Positions 17,560 through 25,536 of a stretch of DNA of 58,742 nt are shown here, piece after piece (positions within the stretch are counted from its first letter, which is position 1; every line of letters starts with the position of its first letter). Source of the stretch: Desulfuromonadaceae bacterium (GTDB lineage Bacteria; Desulfobacterota; Desulfuromonadia; Desulfuromonadales; Syntrophotaleaceae). The stretch covers positions 1 through 58,742 of the forward strand of contig SLLR01000003.1 of assembly GCA_007134025.1 (NCBI GenBank). Direction: 5' to 3'. Under the pieces are notes generated by a model, which saw only the letters and a list, made by a program, of their open reading frames with translations, did not search any database and was not told where the DNA came from. The position numbers were made by a program, and so were the translations under genes.

Positions 17560-18668
17560 AAACCTCCGCGTTGCCTTGGGGTTCTGTGGCGGATGTAACG
17601 TGTTCCGGGGAGTTGAGTTGCGCCTCCCTGGAGTTCCAAGTGCAGTAAAATAGATGAAAGCTCCATGGCTGTCAAGCAACATTTCCGGGCGATTTCGTCG
17701 ACGTGCAGCGGCTCTTCACCGAGGGCTCGGTAGACGGAAAGCTGCTGTTTGTTCAAGGTTTTCAGCAGCGGATCGTCGGCATGAAGCGGCAGTTTCCTGG
17801 CTCTTGCCGGCCATAGAATCTCCAGAATGTCCCGAGCTTCAGTGACCAGATGAGCGCCTTCCTTGAGCAGTCGATTGACACCGCTGCCGGTTCGGGAATA
17901 GACCGGTCCCGGTACGGCGAAGACCTCCCGGCCCTGCTGCAGGGCGAAATCGGCGGTGTGCAGAGAGCCGCTTCGATCGGCGGCCTCGACGATCAAGACG
18001 CCTTGAGAAAGACCGCTGATGATGCGGTTACGTCCGGGAAAGTTTCCCGCCAGTGGTGGCGTTCCGGGAGGGTGTTCCGACAGAATCGCCCCCGCTGCGG
18101 CGATTCGTTCGAACAGGTCGGTGTTTTCCGGCGGATAGACCCGGTCGATGCCGCAGCCCAGGATCGCGACGGTGTGTCCCGTCTCCAGTGCGCCCAAGTG
18201 CGCGGCGCTGTCGATGCCACGGGCCAGGCCGCTGACGACGGAAATATCGCGGGACGCCAGTTCGGCACAGATTTCCGTTGTCAGGCGGCGTCCTGCCGAC
18301 GAAGCGCCTCGGGCGCCGACCACGGCAATGGCCGGCTGATCGGGCAGGTGGCCCCGCATGTAGAGAAGAGCCGGAGGGTCATAGATGGTGCGCAGCAGGG
18401 CAGGATAGTTTTTCTTATCCCGAAAGCTGATCAACGAGACGCCCTGGTGGATAAGATTTTGGGCGGCTTTGTGCACCTCGGGATCTCCGGCCGGGGGAAG
18501 GGCTGAGGCCACTGCGGAGCGAATTCCGGCCTGTTGTTTCCAAGCCGACGGTCCCGCGTCCAGTATCGCTGTCGATGAGTCAAAGGCATCCATCAGGCGC
18601 ATGAGCCCGACTCGGCCGAGACCGGGGGTCATGTGCAGGCGCAACCAGTCAAACTGTTCCTGATTCAT
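17556..18668 (-). CDS. dprA: DNA processing protein DprA/Smf
   Basis: Loads RecA onto incoming single-stranded DNA in natural transformation; also present in many non-competent bacteria. It has 370 residues from ATG 18668 (MNQEQFDWLRLHMTPGLG). An N-terminal SAM/HhH-like region is followed by the Rossmann-like core with SGLARGIDSAAHLGAL, AILGCGIDRVYPPENTDLF, FPGRNRIISGLSQGVLIVEA and SGSLHTADFALQQGREVFAVPG. A C-terminal winged-helix-like domain (VDEIARKCCLTAMELSSILL) follows. It overlaps DUF494. Only about 24 bases separate its start from the T-tract of a strong upstream terminator. Confidence 0.95.
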   Translation of the reverse strand: MNQEQFDWLRLHMTPGLGRVGLMRLMDAFDSSTAILDAGPSAWKQQAGIRSAVASALPPAGDPEVHKAAQNLIHQGVSLISFRDKKNYPALLRTIYDPPALLYMRGHLPDQPAIAVVGARGASSAGRRLTTEICAELASRDISVVSGLARGIDSAAHLGALETGHTVAILGCGIDRVYPPENTDLFERIAAAGAILSEHPPGTPPLAGNFPGRNRIISGLSQGVLIVEAADRSGSLHTADFALQQGREVFAVPGPVYSRTGSGVNRLLKEGAHLVTEARDILEILWPARARKLPLHADDPLLKTLNKQQLSVYRALGEEPLHVDEIARKCCLTAMELSSILLHLELQGGATQLPGTRYIRHRTPRQRGGL

Positions 18669-18691
18669 GGCTCTGTTGGCGTGGTTGGAAT

Positions 18692-18725
18692 AAAAAGGGG
18701 GATTGAACCACAATTCAATCCCCTT
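18692..18725 (-). terminator. Strong intrinsic terminator between LysM gene and dprA
   Basis: The minus-strand hairpin AAGGGGATTGAA / TTCAATCCCCCTT with a six-base loop (18725-18697) is followed by TTTTT (18696-18692). It is textbook in shape. It ends the LysM gene transcript, but dprA begins only 24 bases later, leaving little room for a separate promoter. dprA expression may therefore depend on read-through or on a promoter lying inside or upstream of the hairpin. Confidence 0.8.
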
Positions 18726-18770
18726 CTCAGACTTTCTTGGCCGCTGTCCCAGGTTGCTGCAGGGCAGGAG

Positions 18771-19772
18771 TCAGTCCATGACAGTGACCACGCGGTCACC
18801 CGCGTAAATGGCCTCCGTCGATTTCAATACCAGGGCTGCCGCGGTCTCCGGCTGCGTACTGACCACCACTGCCGCCCCCAGAAGAATATCGGGCAGGGTC
18901 ACATTGTGCCCGCGCAGCGCCGACCGGCTGGCCTGGCGGGAACGGGAAATGTACAGCATATTGCCTTCCTGCAGACCATCCTCGTAGCCGATGTCGACAA
19001 AAATCGTGTCGAACTGACTGAGGGCCAGTTTTTCGTTTTCACCCCCGAGAATCAAGCCGTGCACCGGTTCCTCGGCCTTTTTCAGGGTGACTTCCTGCAG
19101 CGGAAGCTGACTGGGAATCAAACGGTCGCCGCGCGAGATCTCCTTTTCGCTGCTCAGAACGAAGGCGCTGACCACCGGTGGAACGATTTCGTCGATGCGC
19201 ACCTGGCCGACCACGGCGACCTGATGGCCCAGGGTACGGCGGGTGACGGGATGACGGATCTTGTCGCCAATGGAAATCAGGGTATAGAGATCGCCCGCCT
19301 GCAGGCCTTCGAAGCTGTCCATTTTGATGAACACCGTATCGCCTTCGGCCATCATCAGTCGGCTGTCGGTGGTGTCGACCAGAATTCCCGCAGTTTCCAG
19401 CTCAGCAAGGGTAACAAAGCCCTCCGCTTTGCCGGAGGTCTTGACCACCAGTTCCGGCTGGGGCTCGGGCCGGACAGGTTCGACAACTTCGGTTGTGGCC
19501 GGAGCGAGTTCCCCATCGGTTGGCAGGAACACGATGCGGCCGTCGTAGACGGCGATCTTCTGACCCGGGTAGATCAGGTGGGGATTGGTGACCGCGGGAT
19601 TATGGGACCAGAGATTAGGCCAGTAGTAAGGGTCTTTGATGAAGCGTTCCGACAACCCCCACAGGGTATCTCCCTTTTTGATGGTATAGATGTAGGGCTC
19701 GGCCTGAGTCGTGGCGGCAACAAGCAGCAACAGCAGACAGCCGAAAAAAAGGGCTTTGTGAATGTTGGACAT
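18771..19772 (-). CDS. Exported LysM-domain protein
   Basis: 333 residues. A signal peptide occupies about residues 1-24 (MSNIHKALFFGCLLLLLVAA then TTQA-EPY). A LysM domain follows immediately (IYTIKKGDTLWGLSERF, SHNPAVTNPHLIYPGQKI), predicting binding to peptidoglycan in the periplasm. The remaining 250 residues are beta-rich repeats of the type VFIKMDSFEGLQAGDLYTLI and IFVDIGYEDGLQEGNMLYI, and are of unknown function; similar LysM plus C-terminal repeats occur in Geobacter relatives. It is flanked by terminators on both sides, so it is probably transcribed mainly as a single gene. Confidence 0.85.
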   Translation of the reverse strand: MSNIHKALFFGCLLLLLVAATTQAEPYIYTIKKGDTLWGLSERFIKDPYYWPNLWSHNPAVTNPHLIYPGQKIAVYDGRIVFLPTDGELAPATTEVVEPVRPEPQPELVVKTSGKAEGFVTLAELETAGILVDTTDSRLMMAEGDTVFIKMDSFEGLQAGDLYTLISIGDKIRHPVTRRTLGHQVAVVGQVRIDEIVPPVVSAFVLSSEKEISRGDRLIPSQLPLQEVTLKKAEEPVHGLILGGENEKLALSQFDTIFVDIGYEDGLQEGNMLYISRSRQASRSALRGHNVTLPDILLGAAVVVSTQPETAAALVLKSTEAIYAGDRVVTVMD

Positions 19773-19808
19773 TAGGACCCCCTATCATGGGAACAGAGTG
19801 AGCTTCAC

Positions 19809-19838
19809 AAAAAGCCGGGGCAAATCACTAGCCCCCGG
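19809..19838 (-). terminator. Intrinsic terminator after the CpoB-like gene
   Basis: On the minus strand CCGGGGGC (19838-19831) pairs with GCCCCGG (19821-19815), with one bulged base, and is followed by CTTTTT (19814-19809). It lies five bases after the stop codon of the CpoB-like gene and separates it from the LysM gene. Confidence 0.65.
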
Positions 19839-19843
19839 GAGAT

Positions 19844-20512
19844 TCAGTTGTCCGCCCTGGCCCGGGCCGCCGCCTGACTGTCGGGGTAGCGCCGTAGCAG
19901 GAGCTGCCGCACTTCCTCGGCCTGGCCGCTGCGGTTGAGTTGTCGCAGGGCTGGAATCATGCGCAACAGAGCGTCGGGCGCCTTGCCGCTGTCCGGGTAC
20001 TGATAGGCGGCTTTTTCAAACTCCCGGATCGCCTGAGGAAAGTCATCGAGAGCGTAGTAGCATTCTCCGAGCCAATATTGGGCGTTGCCGGCGTAGCTGT
20101 TGCCGGGATAGTGCGTGACAAAAGCGTTGAAGCCGGCAATGGCCTGCGGATAGTGGCCGGCGGCATAGTCGGCGAAAGCCTGCAGGTAAAGTTCCGTCGG
20201 CGAGCCGGCAGGGGCGGTCGGCACGGTCAAATCAGGAGCCGGTTCGGTCTTTTGCCAGTTCCGAGTGTCGTTTTGCGCAACCCATTGCTGAAGTTCGGCG
20301 GTGGCGACCTGTTGTTCCTCAAACCGCAATTCCAATTGCAGAAGCTGTTTTTCCAGCTGTTCGATGCGACGGCCCTGTTGTTGCTGAATGTTGCTGAGGC
20401 GGGTCACATCTCCCTCTCCGCGGGTGTTGCCGAGGGGGGCCGTGGAAGCGGCACAGCCACCGAGGGCCGCGCCTGCCAGCAGAAGGCTGATGAGACGTGA
20501 GGTGAAATTCAT
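19844..20512 (-). CDS. CpoB/YbgF-like TPR lipoprotein
   Basis: Envelope protein of the YbgF/CpoB type, which works with the Tol-Pal system and peptidoglycan synthesis. It has 222 residues from ATG 20512. A lipoprotein signal (LLLAGAALGGC) gives lipidation at about Cys20. A predicted coiled coil spans about residues 35-70 (RLSNIQQQQGRRIEQLEKQL). Three tetratricopeptide repeats occupy about 105-215 (LYLQAFADYAAGHYPQAIAGF, then AQYWLGECYYALDDFPQAI). Canonical CpoB is periplasmic rather than lipidated, and no tol genes are nearby, so the exact role is inferred. It has a good promoter upstream and a terminator directly after. Confidence 0.85.
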   Translation of the reverse strand: MNFTSRLISLLLAGAALGGCAASTAPLGNTRGEGDVTRLSNIQQQQGRRIEQLEKQLLQLELRFEEQQVATAELQQWVAQNDTRNWQKTEPAPDLTVPTAPAGSPTELYLQAFADYAAGHYPQAIAGFNAFVTHYPGNSYAGNAQYWLGECYYALDDFPQAIREFEKAAYQYPDSGKAPDALLRMIPALRQLNRSGQAEEVRQLLLRRYPDSQAAARARADN

Positions 20513-20573
20513 GGCGATCCTTGAAGCGATGGCAAGCTGCCGTGTGGTTGTAGAAAGTCTGCTGGTTAGAAAA

Positions 20574-20600
20574 ATTATAGGCTTTTTAGGCACTTGTCAA
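20574..20600 (-). promoter_or_regulatory. Sigma-70 type promoter for the CpoB-like gene
   Basis: The minus strand shows TTGACA (20600-20595) and TATAAT (20579-20574), both perfect hexamers, but separated by 15 bases rather than the optimal 17. It lies about 62 bases upstream of the start at 20512. Confidence 0.55.
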
Positions 20601-20610
20601 GTAAGAATAG

Positions 20611-20655
20611 AGGCCTTCAGAAACCGGGCCAGTTTCTGGCTCCGGCCTTTTTTTT
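20611..20655 (+). terminator. Bidirectional-looking terminator between metX and the CpoB-like gene
   Basis: AGGCC..CAGAAAC (20611-20624) pairs with GTTTCTG..GGCCT (20632-20648). On the plus strand it is followed by eight Ts (20648-20655); on the minus strand, the direction of metX, the following stretch is only moderately T-rich. It presumably ends metX mRNA, yet its best T-tract is on the plus strand, where no gene reads in. Confidence 0.6.
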
Positions 20656-20684
20656 AATAAAGATGTCGCCGCCTCCGGCCTCTG

Positions 20685-21812
20685 TCACGTTGTGGTCAAG
20701 CGATCAAGAAAAGCGCTGATGCGGGGGGTAAATTTTTCCGGTTCGATGAGAAAGGAGTCGTGGCCATAGTCCGATTGGACCAAGTGGTATTCCACCGGTT
20801 TGGCCAGTTTTCCAAGCTGCGCGACCAGGTCCTCAGTCTGCCGCGGCGGGTAAAGCCAGTCGGAACTGAAGGCGAACCACAGCGAGGGGCAATCGATGCG
20901 CGATAGGGCTTCTTCACGATTGGCAAAATTCCAGGCCACGTCGTAGAGGTCGAGGGCTTTGGCCAGGTAGAGAAAAGCGTTGGTGTCAAAACGGTCAATA
21001 AAATTGCGCCCGTTATAGGCAAGATAGCGCTCTACTTCAAACTGGCCGAAAAAATCGAACATGCCGTCCCGGGCCGAAAAACGCCGACCGAATTTAAGAT
21101 TCATGGAGGTGTCGGACAAAAACGAGATGTGACCAACGGCCCGAGCCAGGGCCAGCCCGTCGGCCGGGGGATGTTCCGGCTTGTAATTGCCCCGTTTCCA
21201 CAGAGGGTCGTTGAAAATGGCCTGGCGGGCCAAGGCGTTAAGGGCGATGGCCATGGGGGAGGTGCTGCCGGTGCCGGCGATGGGAATGATGGAACGGACC
21301 GTTTCGGGGTAGAGGACACCCCATTCCAGGGCCTGCATGGCTCCCATGCTGCCGCCGATGACCGCCAGCAGCGAGTCCAGTCCGAGACGCTCCACAAGCA
21401 GCTTCTGGGCTCGGACCATGTCGCGGACCATAACGACCGGAAAGGACAGTCCGTAGGGGCGTCCGGTGCGGGGATTGAGACTGGTCGGCCCGGTGGAGCC
21501 GCCGCAGGAACCGATTACATTGCTGCAGATGACAAAATAGCGGTTGGTGTCCAGGACCTTGCCGGGGCCGATCATGTCGTCCCACCAGCCCGGCTTGCGA
21601 TCTTCGGGAGTGTGGCGGCCGGCGGCGTGGGCATCGCCGGTCCAGGCGTGGGTTACCAGAATGGCGTTGGTGCGACTTGGGTCGAGATGCCCGTAGGTCT
21701 CGTAGGCCAGGGTCAGAGGGCCCAGAAGTCGGCCGCTTTCCAGCGGCAGTTCCCTTTCAAAGGTCGCGTATTCGGTTGTGACAATGCCTACAGGCTGATC
21801 CAAGGTGTTCAT
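20685..21812 (-). CDS. metX: Homoserine O-acetyltransferase
   Basis: Transfers acetyl from acetyl-CoA to homoserine in methionine synthesis; alpha/beta-hydrolase fold. It has 375 residues from ATG 21812 ([18 protein letters not shown]). It shows [15 protein letters not shown], the oxyanion-side [28 protein letters not shown], the nucleophile elbow [14 protein letters not shown], and the C-terminal [12 protein letters not shown] supplying the His of the triad. No metW follows. Regulation is visible: a SAM-I riboswitch and a terminator hairpin lie in its 200-base leader, so SAM should switch transcription off. MetX and MetA-like succinyltransferases can be confused, but the MetX acetyl-type signature dominates. 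Confidence 0.94.
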   Translation of the reverse strand: MNTLDQPVGIVTTEYATFERELPLESGRLLGPLTLAYETYGHLDPSRTNAILVTHAWTGDAHAAGRHTPEDRKPGWWDDMIGPGKVLDTNRYFVICSNVIGSCGGSTGPTSLNPRTGRPYGLSFPVVMVRDMVRAQKLLVERLGLDSLLAVIGGSMGAMQALEWGVLYPETVRSIIPIAGTGSTSPMAIALNALARQAIFNDPLWKRGNYKPEHPPADGLALARAVGHISFLSDTSMNLKFGRRFSARDGMFDFFGQFEVERYLAYNGRNFIDRFDTNAFLYLAKALDLYDVAWNFANREEALSRIDCPSLWFAFSSDWLYPPRQTEDLVAQLGKLAKPVEYHLVQSDYGHDSFLIEPEKFTPRISAFLDRLTTT

Positions 21813-21824
21813 CGGTCCCCAACA

Positions 21825-21863
21825 GAAAACGGCCCCGTAGCACTTCAATGCAGGAGGGGCCGT
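21825..21863 (-). terminator. Expression-platform terminator of the metX riboswitch
   Basis: The minus strand shows ACGGCCCC (21863-21856) and GGGGCCGT (21836-21829), followed by TTTTCT. The eight-pair stem sits between the SAM-I aptamer and the metX start, where a riboswitch-controlled terminator is expected. Confidence 0.75.
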
Positions 21864-21908
21864 AATCCAGGGCATGAAGCCATTCCATGCCGCACGCGAC
21901 GCCATCCT

Positions 21909-22014
21909 CATCTTTCCCCGTACGGGGCAGGAATTAGCACCTGGCGCTCGCGCAAAGCGAGCCGGTTGCTGTGGTTTCACAGGGCCTTACCCTCCACCAC
22001 TCTCGATAAAGATG
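21909..22014 (-). ncRNA. SAM-I (S-box) riboswitch controlling metX
   Basis: The minus strand reads CATCTTTATCGAGAGTGGTG, then GAGGG, GGCCCTGTGAAACC, CAGCAACC, a variable GC-rich hairpin, GGTGCTAATTCC and a closing AAAGATG. These are the conserved blocks of the S-box aptamer in the right order, and P1 closes CATCTTT with AAAGATG. Binding of S-adenosylmethionine stabilises the aptamer and favours the downstream terminator. metX is the only gene in reach. Identification from the consensus is very secure. Confidence 0.97.
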
Positions 22015-22045
22015 TTGCTTGCTATTCAGATTGTCAGGCTGAAAC

Positions 22046-22072
22046 TCTATAGGAGCGCCGCCTTAAAGTCAA
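22046..22072 (-). promoter_or_regulatory. Likely promoter of the metX riboswitch transcript
   Basis: The minus strand shows TTGACT (22072-22067) and TATAGA (22051-22046) with a 15-base spacer, about 32 bases upstream of the first aptamer base. Position is as expected, but hexamer match and spacing are only fair. Confidence 0.4.
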
Positions 22073-22112
22073 TTGGCTTTCCCTGCCCCCGCAAGGCCTG
22101 CGACCGCCGGCA

Positions 22113-22544
22113 TCAGCACAGGGGCAAAGTTTGGTTCTGGCGGGCCATTTCCGCCAGATGAGCAAAGGTGTAGGCGTCGAGGTTTGCGGCCAGTTGTTCC
22201 TGGGCTTTCTGCCACACTCGCTGCACCGGGCAACCAATTTCCCGCGCGCAGCTTCCTTCCTTTTCGAGGCAGATATTGAGGTGGATCGGGCCCTCTTCGG
22301 CCCGTATCACGTCCAACAAAGTGATGGCATTGGCCGCCCTGTTCAGATAAAATCCGCCTCGAACCCCTCGCTGGGAGCCGACAATCCCATCTTTGATCAG
22401 GGGCTGCAGAATTTTTGTCAGAAAGGCCGGAGTCACGTCCTGCTCTCGGCAGATGTCCTTTTTCAGCACCGTGGCGCCGGGCGGTTGCATGGCCATGTGA
22501 AGTACCGCGCGAATGGCGTATTCCGTCGCCCTTGTAATCACCAT
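22113..22544 (-). CDS. Rrf2-family transcriptional regulator with three-cysteine cluster motif
   Basis: 143 residues. The N-terminal winged helix (MVITRATEYAIRAVLHMA, QDVTPAFLTKILQPL, GSQRGVRGGFYLNR) is typical of IscR/NsrR/CymR relatives. Cys92, Cys99 and Cys105 (ICLEKEGSCAREIGC) have the spacing of Fe-S-binding members, so it may sense iron-sulphur status, nitric oxide or redox. No isc or suf genes are in the window, so the regulon is unknown. Autoregulation is plausible: an inverted repeat lies right at its own promoter. It is transcribed toward metX but ends about 40 bases before the metX promoter, and is divergent from gluQRS. Confidence 0.92.
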   Translation of the reverse strand: MVITRATEYAIRAVLHMAMQPPGATVLKKDICREQDVTPAFLTKILQPLIKDGIVGSQRGVRGGFYLNRAANAITLLDVIRAEEGPIHLNICLEKEGSCAREIGCPVQRVWQKAQEQLAANLDAYTFAHLAEMARQNQTLPLC

Positions 22545-22612
22545 TGGAAAAAATCTCCGGAATTGGTAAATATCGTCAGACAGGCAGGGACCATAGGCTC
22601 TTCTTTAATCCG

Positions 22613-22656
22613 TTACCTGCATGGTAATAAATATAGCTTATGGGAAGGTTTGTCAA
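22613..22656 (-). promoter_or_regulatory. Promoter and operator-like inverted repeat of the Rrf2 gene
   Basis: The minus strand has TTGACA (22656-22651) and an AT-rich -10 region (TATATT 22635-22630 at 15 bases, or TATTTA 22633-22628 at 17). Directly after it lies the perfect inverted repeat TTACC-ATGCA-GGTAA (22627-22613). The repeat overlaps the expected transcription start, a good place for autorepression by the Rrf2 protein or another dimeric regulator. Confidence 0.45.
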
Positions 22657-22800
22657 CGCTGAAAAAGACGGACTTCCAAACAGTTGTCACAAGGTTGCCG
22701 TTGTCGGTGGATGATTATGGTCGTTGCGGATCCTGGAGCTTGAAGTCCCTAGCTGGAGTCGAGGGTGATGGCCTTAAAAGAAAGCAAAAGAGGATGACCC

Positions 22801-23718
22801 TTGTCTGATGATGGGCAAAAAACGAGGCCGATGGTGGGACGTTTCGCTCCCAGTCCGACGGGACCCCTGCATTTCGGTTCACTGGTGGCGGCGATCGGCA
22901 GCTACTGTCTTGCGCGGCAGGAGGGCGGCTGCTGGCTGGTGCGCATCGAAGACCTAGATCGGCCGCGGGTAGTGCCGGGTGCGGCCGATGAGATTCTGCG
23001 CACTCTGGAAGATTGCGGAATGGAATGGGACGGGCCGGTGCTGTACCAGAGCTGTCGCACAGCGCGCTATGAAGCGGCCCTGGAGCGTCTGCGCGGCGCC
23101 GGTCTGATATTCGTCTGCGGCTGTTCCCGCAAGGAGGTTCTGGCCAGTGCGCCTCATGTGGGAGAAGAAGGGCCGCTGTATCCGGGCACCTGCCGAGAGC
23201 GGATTGTTTCGGGACGGCGTCCCCGGGCGCTGAGGATACGGGTTCCCAAGGACTTGTTCTGCTATGTCGACGGCGTGTTCGGTCCCCGGGAGCAGCGGCT
23301 GTCGGCAGCGGTCGGGGATTTTGTGTTGCGCCGGGCCGACGGTCTGTTTGCCTATCAACTGGCGGTGGTGGTGGATGACGCCGAATGCGGTGTGACCCAG
23401 GTTGTGCGGGGGGCTGACCTTCTGTCGTCAACGCCGCGGCAGATCTTTCTGCAGACCTGCCTCGGCTATCCCGTTCCGGACTATATCCATCTGCCCCTTG
23501 CTCTGGCGGCGGATGGCTGCAAGATCAGCAAGCGCGACGGCGCCGCTGCCGCTGCCGGAGAGGAACTGTGGCGGGCCCTGCGGTTTCTCGGGCAGCCGGT
23601 TCCGAAATCGTTATGCGGTGCGCCCCCGGTGGAGGTTGTCGCCTGGGGCGTAGAATATTTTCGGTTGGAGCGGGTGCCGACGGCTTCCGCTGCCGTCGGT
23701 GCCCTGACTACCAGTTAG
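22801..23718 (+). CDS. gluQRS: Glutamyl-Q tRNA(Asp) synthetase
   Basis: Truncated glutamyl-tRNA synthetase paralogue that attaches Glu to queuosine in tRNA(Asp) without an anticodon-binding domain. It has 305 residues. RFAPSPTGPLHFGSL carries the HIGH-type motif, WLVRIEDLDRPR follows, a Zn-binding CGC....YPGTC region lies near residues 103-131, and the KMSKS equivalent is KISKRDG. The end of the protein stops after a short helical region, as in the family. The start is uncertain: TTG at 22801 with GAGG upstream is used here, but ATG at 22831 (MVGRFAPSP) is possible. Its 3' end overlaps the convergent barrel gene by 11 bases. Confidence 0.92.
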   Translation: MSDDGQKTRPMVGRFAPSPTGPLHFGSLVAAIGSYCLARQEGGCWLVRIEDLDRPRVVPGAADEILRTLEDCGMEWDGPVLYQSCRTARYEAALERLRGAGLIFVCGCSRKEVLASAPHVGEEGPLYPGTCRERIVSGRRPRALRIRVPKDLFCYVDGVFGPREQRLSAAVGDFVLRRADGLFAYQLAVVVDDAECGVTQVVRGADLLSSTPRQIFLQTCLGYPVPDYIHLPLALAADGCKISKRDGAAAAAGEELWRALRFLGQPVPKSLCGAPPVEVVAWGVEYFRLERVPTASAAVGALTTS

Positions 23719-24517
23719 ATGAAAGCGTAAATGGAAGGGTCAGGCCGGTGCGCACTCCCCAGTTTTCGCTGCGGCTGTGCAGGCCCACGGAGCCTCCCAG
23801 ATCCCACATCCATCTTCCGATGAACAACTGGATACCGGTTTTCAGGGCGCAACGATGGTTGATGGACTGGTTGCCGGCCATGCCTTCCACGGACATCAGG
23901 CCGTGCAGCCGGTTGCTCAGCAGCGGCGCCTGAACCCCGAAGGCGTAGCGAAAGGAGTCGTCTTGCCCGCTGAAGCCGCGACGGGGTTCGCCGAGAATGG
24001 CCAGGCCAAGATTGAGATAAGTGGAGAACGTGGAATAATTGCGGGTAGCCAGAAAATCCATAAAGAAGTCGAACTGATTGGTGCCGAAATCGTCCCGAAA
24101 GCTGGCGTTTGGGAGTTTGGTGGCGAGGCGCACCGCCATGGCCGGAAGACGCGGCGACTCCTGCCACAGGCGCACCTTCAGGCCGACGGTCAGGTCACCG
24201 CTGCCCCACTGATTGCTTTGACCTTTCTTTTTCAGCTGCAGATAACTGTACTGCAGTTGCCCTTCGACCCGTTCCCCCAGTCCCAGGTTGAGGGTCAGGC
24301 TGGGCAACTCACTCAGGCGGCGCCGGTTTCCGCCGGAGCGGAACAGGTTGCGGGTGCCGTCCTGATAAGAGGCTCCGATCCGTAATTCAGCGTGGTTTTT
24401 GGGCAGCAGTTGAGCATCCAGCATGCCGAGGGGTTCAAGGCTGGCGGCCGAAGAAGAAGTGACCGCAACAGAAATCAAAAAAAGGAAGATAGCGCAGCCG
24501 GGAAAAAAAAAGCGCAA
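23708..24517 (-). CDS. Putative outer-membrane beta-barrel protein
   Basis: 269 residues, not matched to a family I can name. The best start is a TTG at 24517: it has a near-perfect CAGGAGG ribosome site six bases upstream and yields a clean signal peptide (LRFFFPGCAIFLFLISVAV, cleavage near SSSAA). Upstream ATG codons (24604, 24586) lack this. The mature part is made of alternating amphipathic strands (LTLNLGLGERVEGQLQYSYL, GDLTVGLKVRLW, FRYAFGVQAPLL, GVRTGLTLPF) and ends FTLSSNW, consistent with a barrel. It is divergent from the lipoprotein gene at 24702, suggesting a shared regulatory region. Confidence 0.7.
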   Translation of the reverse strand: MRFFFPGCAIFLFLISVAVTSSSAASLEPLGMLDAQLLPKNHAELRIGASYQDGTRNLFRSGGNRRRLSELPSLTLNLGLGERVEGQLQYSYLQLKKKGQSNQWGSGDLTVGLKVRLWQESPRLPAMAVRLATKLPNASFRDDFGTNQFDFFMDFLATRNYSTFSTYLNLGLAILGEPRRGFSGQDDSFRYAFGVQAPLLSNRLHGLMSVEGMAGNQSINHRCALKTGIQLFIGRWMWDLGGSVGLHSRSENWGVRTGLTLPFTLSSNW

Positions 24518-24701
24518 GGGAGCCTCCTGCCGACAAAGAAATAAAGAGGATGACAATAACCATAGAATTTGCGTAAATTTATCCATCTTGGGGGCGGCTG
24601 TCAACGGAAGCCTTTAGTGAGTTGCGACTTTTCAGCAAACACGCCGAAGCGGCCGTCACGGTGAAAACCAGACCAGCAACAGTAAAGAGAGGAAGGCTGA
24701 T

Positions 24702-25496
24702 ATGTGCAGAGCTTTTACGTTGGTTTTTTTGACCGTGTTTCTGGCGGCCTGTGGCGCTGGAAGTTTCAAGGTCGACAAGGAGGAATATCGCCAGCAGGTG
24801 CGGACTCTGGGGGTGGTGCCGCTACTGGTTGATGGGACCGCCCCCCTGAAGCATCCCCAATCCCGGGAAATCGTCGCGCTGATGCGGAATAACAGTGTCG
24901 GCCACCACGAAGCTCTGGTAGCGATGCTGAAAGAGAAAAAGGGATATTTTGATGTGCGGCCGGTGACCGGCTCCGCGCAGGGTTTGCTGGAGCGACTGGT
25001 GCGGGAGCGAACCTGGCAGGAGGGGCGGCACGGGCTCTACCATCACTATCGCTACAACCCCGGGGCCGTGGCGGAAATAGCCCGCCGCGAAAATGTCGAC
25101 GCCCTGCTGGTGATCATTCTCAATGGTGCGGTGCGGGAGGAGCGCCGTTGGGATCGCACCCGCGTCCGTTATCTGGAAGCTCCTTACAGCAGCGTGCTGG
25201 CGACGGCTGCGGTCGTTCTGCCGACGGGCGAGATTCTCTGGGAACACCAGGGGGCCGAGTCATTCCTCGACCTGCAGTATCCGGCCTTTGACGAAGCCCA
25301 TCACAACCTGAGTGACGAGGTTGCCCTCCATTATGTCACCCTGTCCGGTGTGGAGCGCCAGTTTCAGGTTGCCGGACGCAGGTGGCTGCGTGACACCGAG
25401 TTGCCGCAACCTTATCAGAAGCTGTTCGATCGGTTGCGTTCGGAACTCAGACCCGGCAGACTGAATCCCTTCAGCGCAACACCGGCAAGCGAATAA
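24702..25496 (+). CDS. Lipoprotein of unknown function
   Basis: 264 residues. The signal TLVFLTVFLAAC predicts lipidation at Cys17, and Gly/Ser after the Cys suggests outer-membrane sorting. The mature domain (RTLGVVPLLVDGTAPL, LVAMLKEKKGYFDVRPV, VAEIARRENVDALLVIILNG, VVLPTGEILWEHQGAES) has the alternating beta-alpha look of a TolB-N-like or GNA1162-like fold, but I cannot assign one. AGGAAGG precedes the ATG. A strong GC hairpin follows within ten bases. It is divergent from the beta-barrel gene, so the two could serve one envelope function; this is inference from position only. Confidence 0.7.
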   Translation: MCRAFTLVFLTVFLAACGAGSFKVDKEEYRQQVRTLGVVPLLVDGTAPLKHPQSREIVALMRNNSVGHHEALVAMLKEKKGYFDVRPVTGSAQGLLERLVRERTWQEGRHGLYHHYRYNPGAVAEIARRENVDALLVIILNGAVREERRWDRTRVRYLEAPYSSVLATAAVVLPTGEILWEHQGAESFLDLQYPAFDEAHHNLSDEVALHYVTLSGVERQFQVAGRRWLRDTELPQPYQKLFDRLRSELRPGRLNPFSATPASE

Positions 25497-25501
25497 TCTG
25501 A

Positions 25502-25536
25502 CTGTGGGCCGGGCGCCGGTGGTGTCCGGCCCACAG
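25502..25536 (+). terminator. Strong hairpin ending the lipoprotein gene
   Basis: CTGTGGGCCGG (25502-25512) pairs perfectly with CCGGCCCACAG (25526-25536). No T-run follows (GAAAATAAG), so it is either a Rho-assisted or stabilising 3' end, or a weak terminator. Confidence 0.5.
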
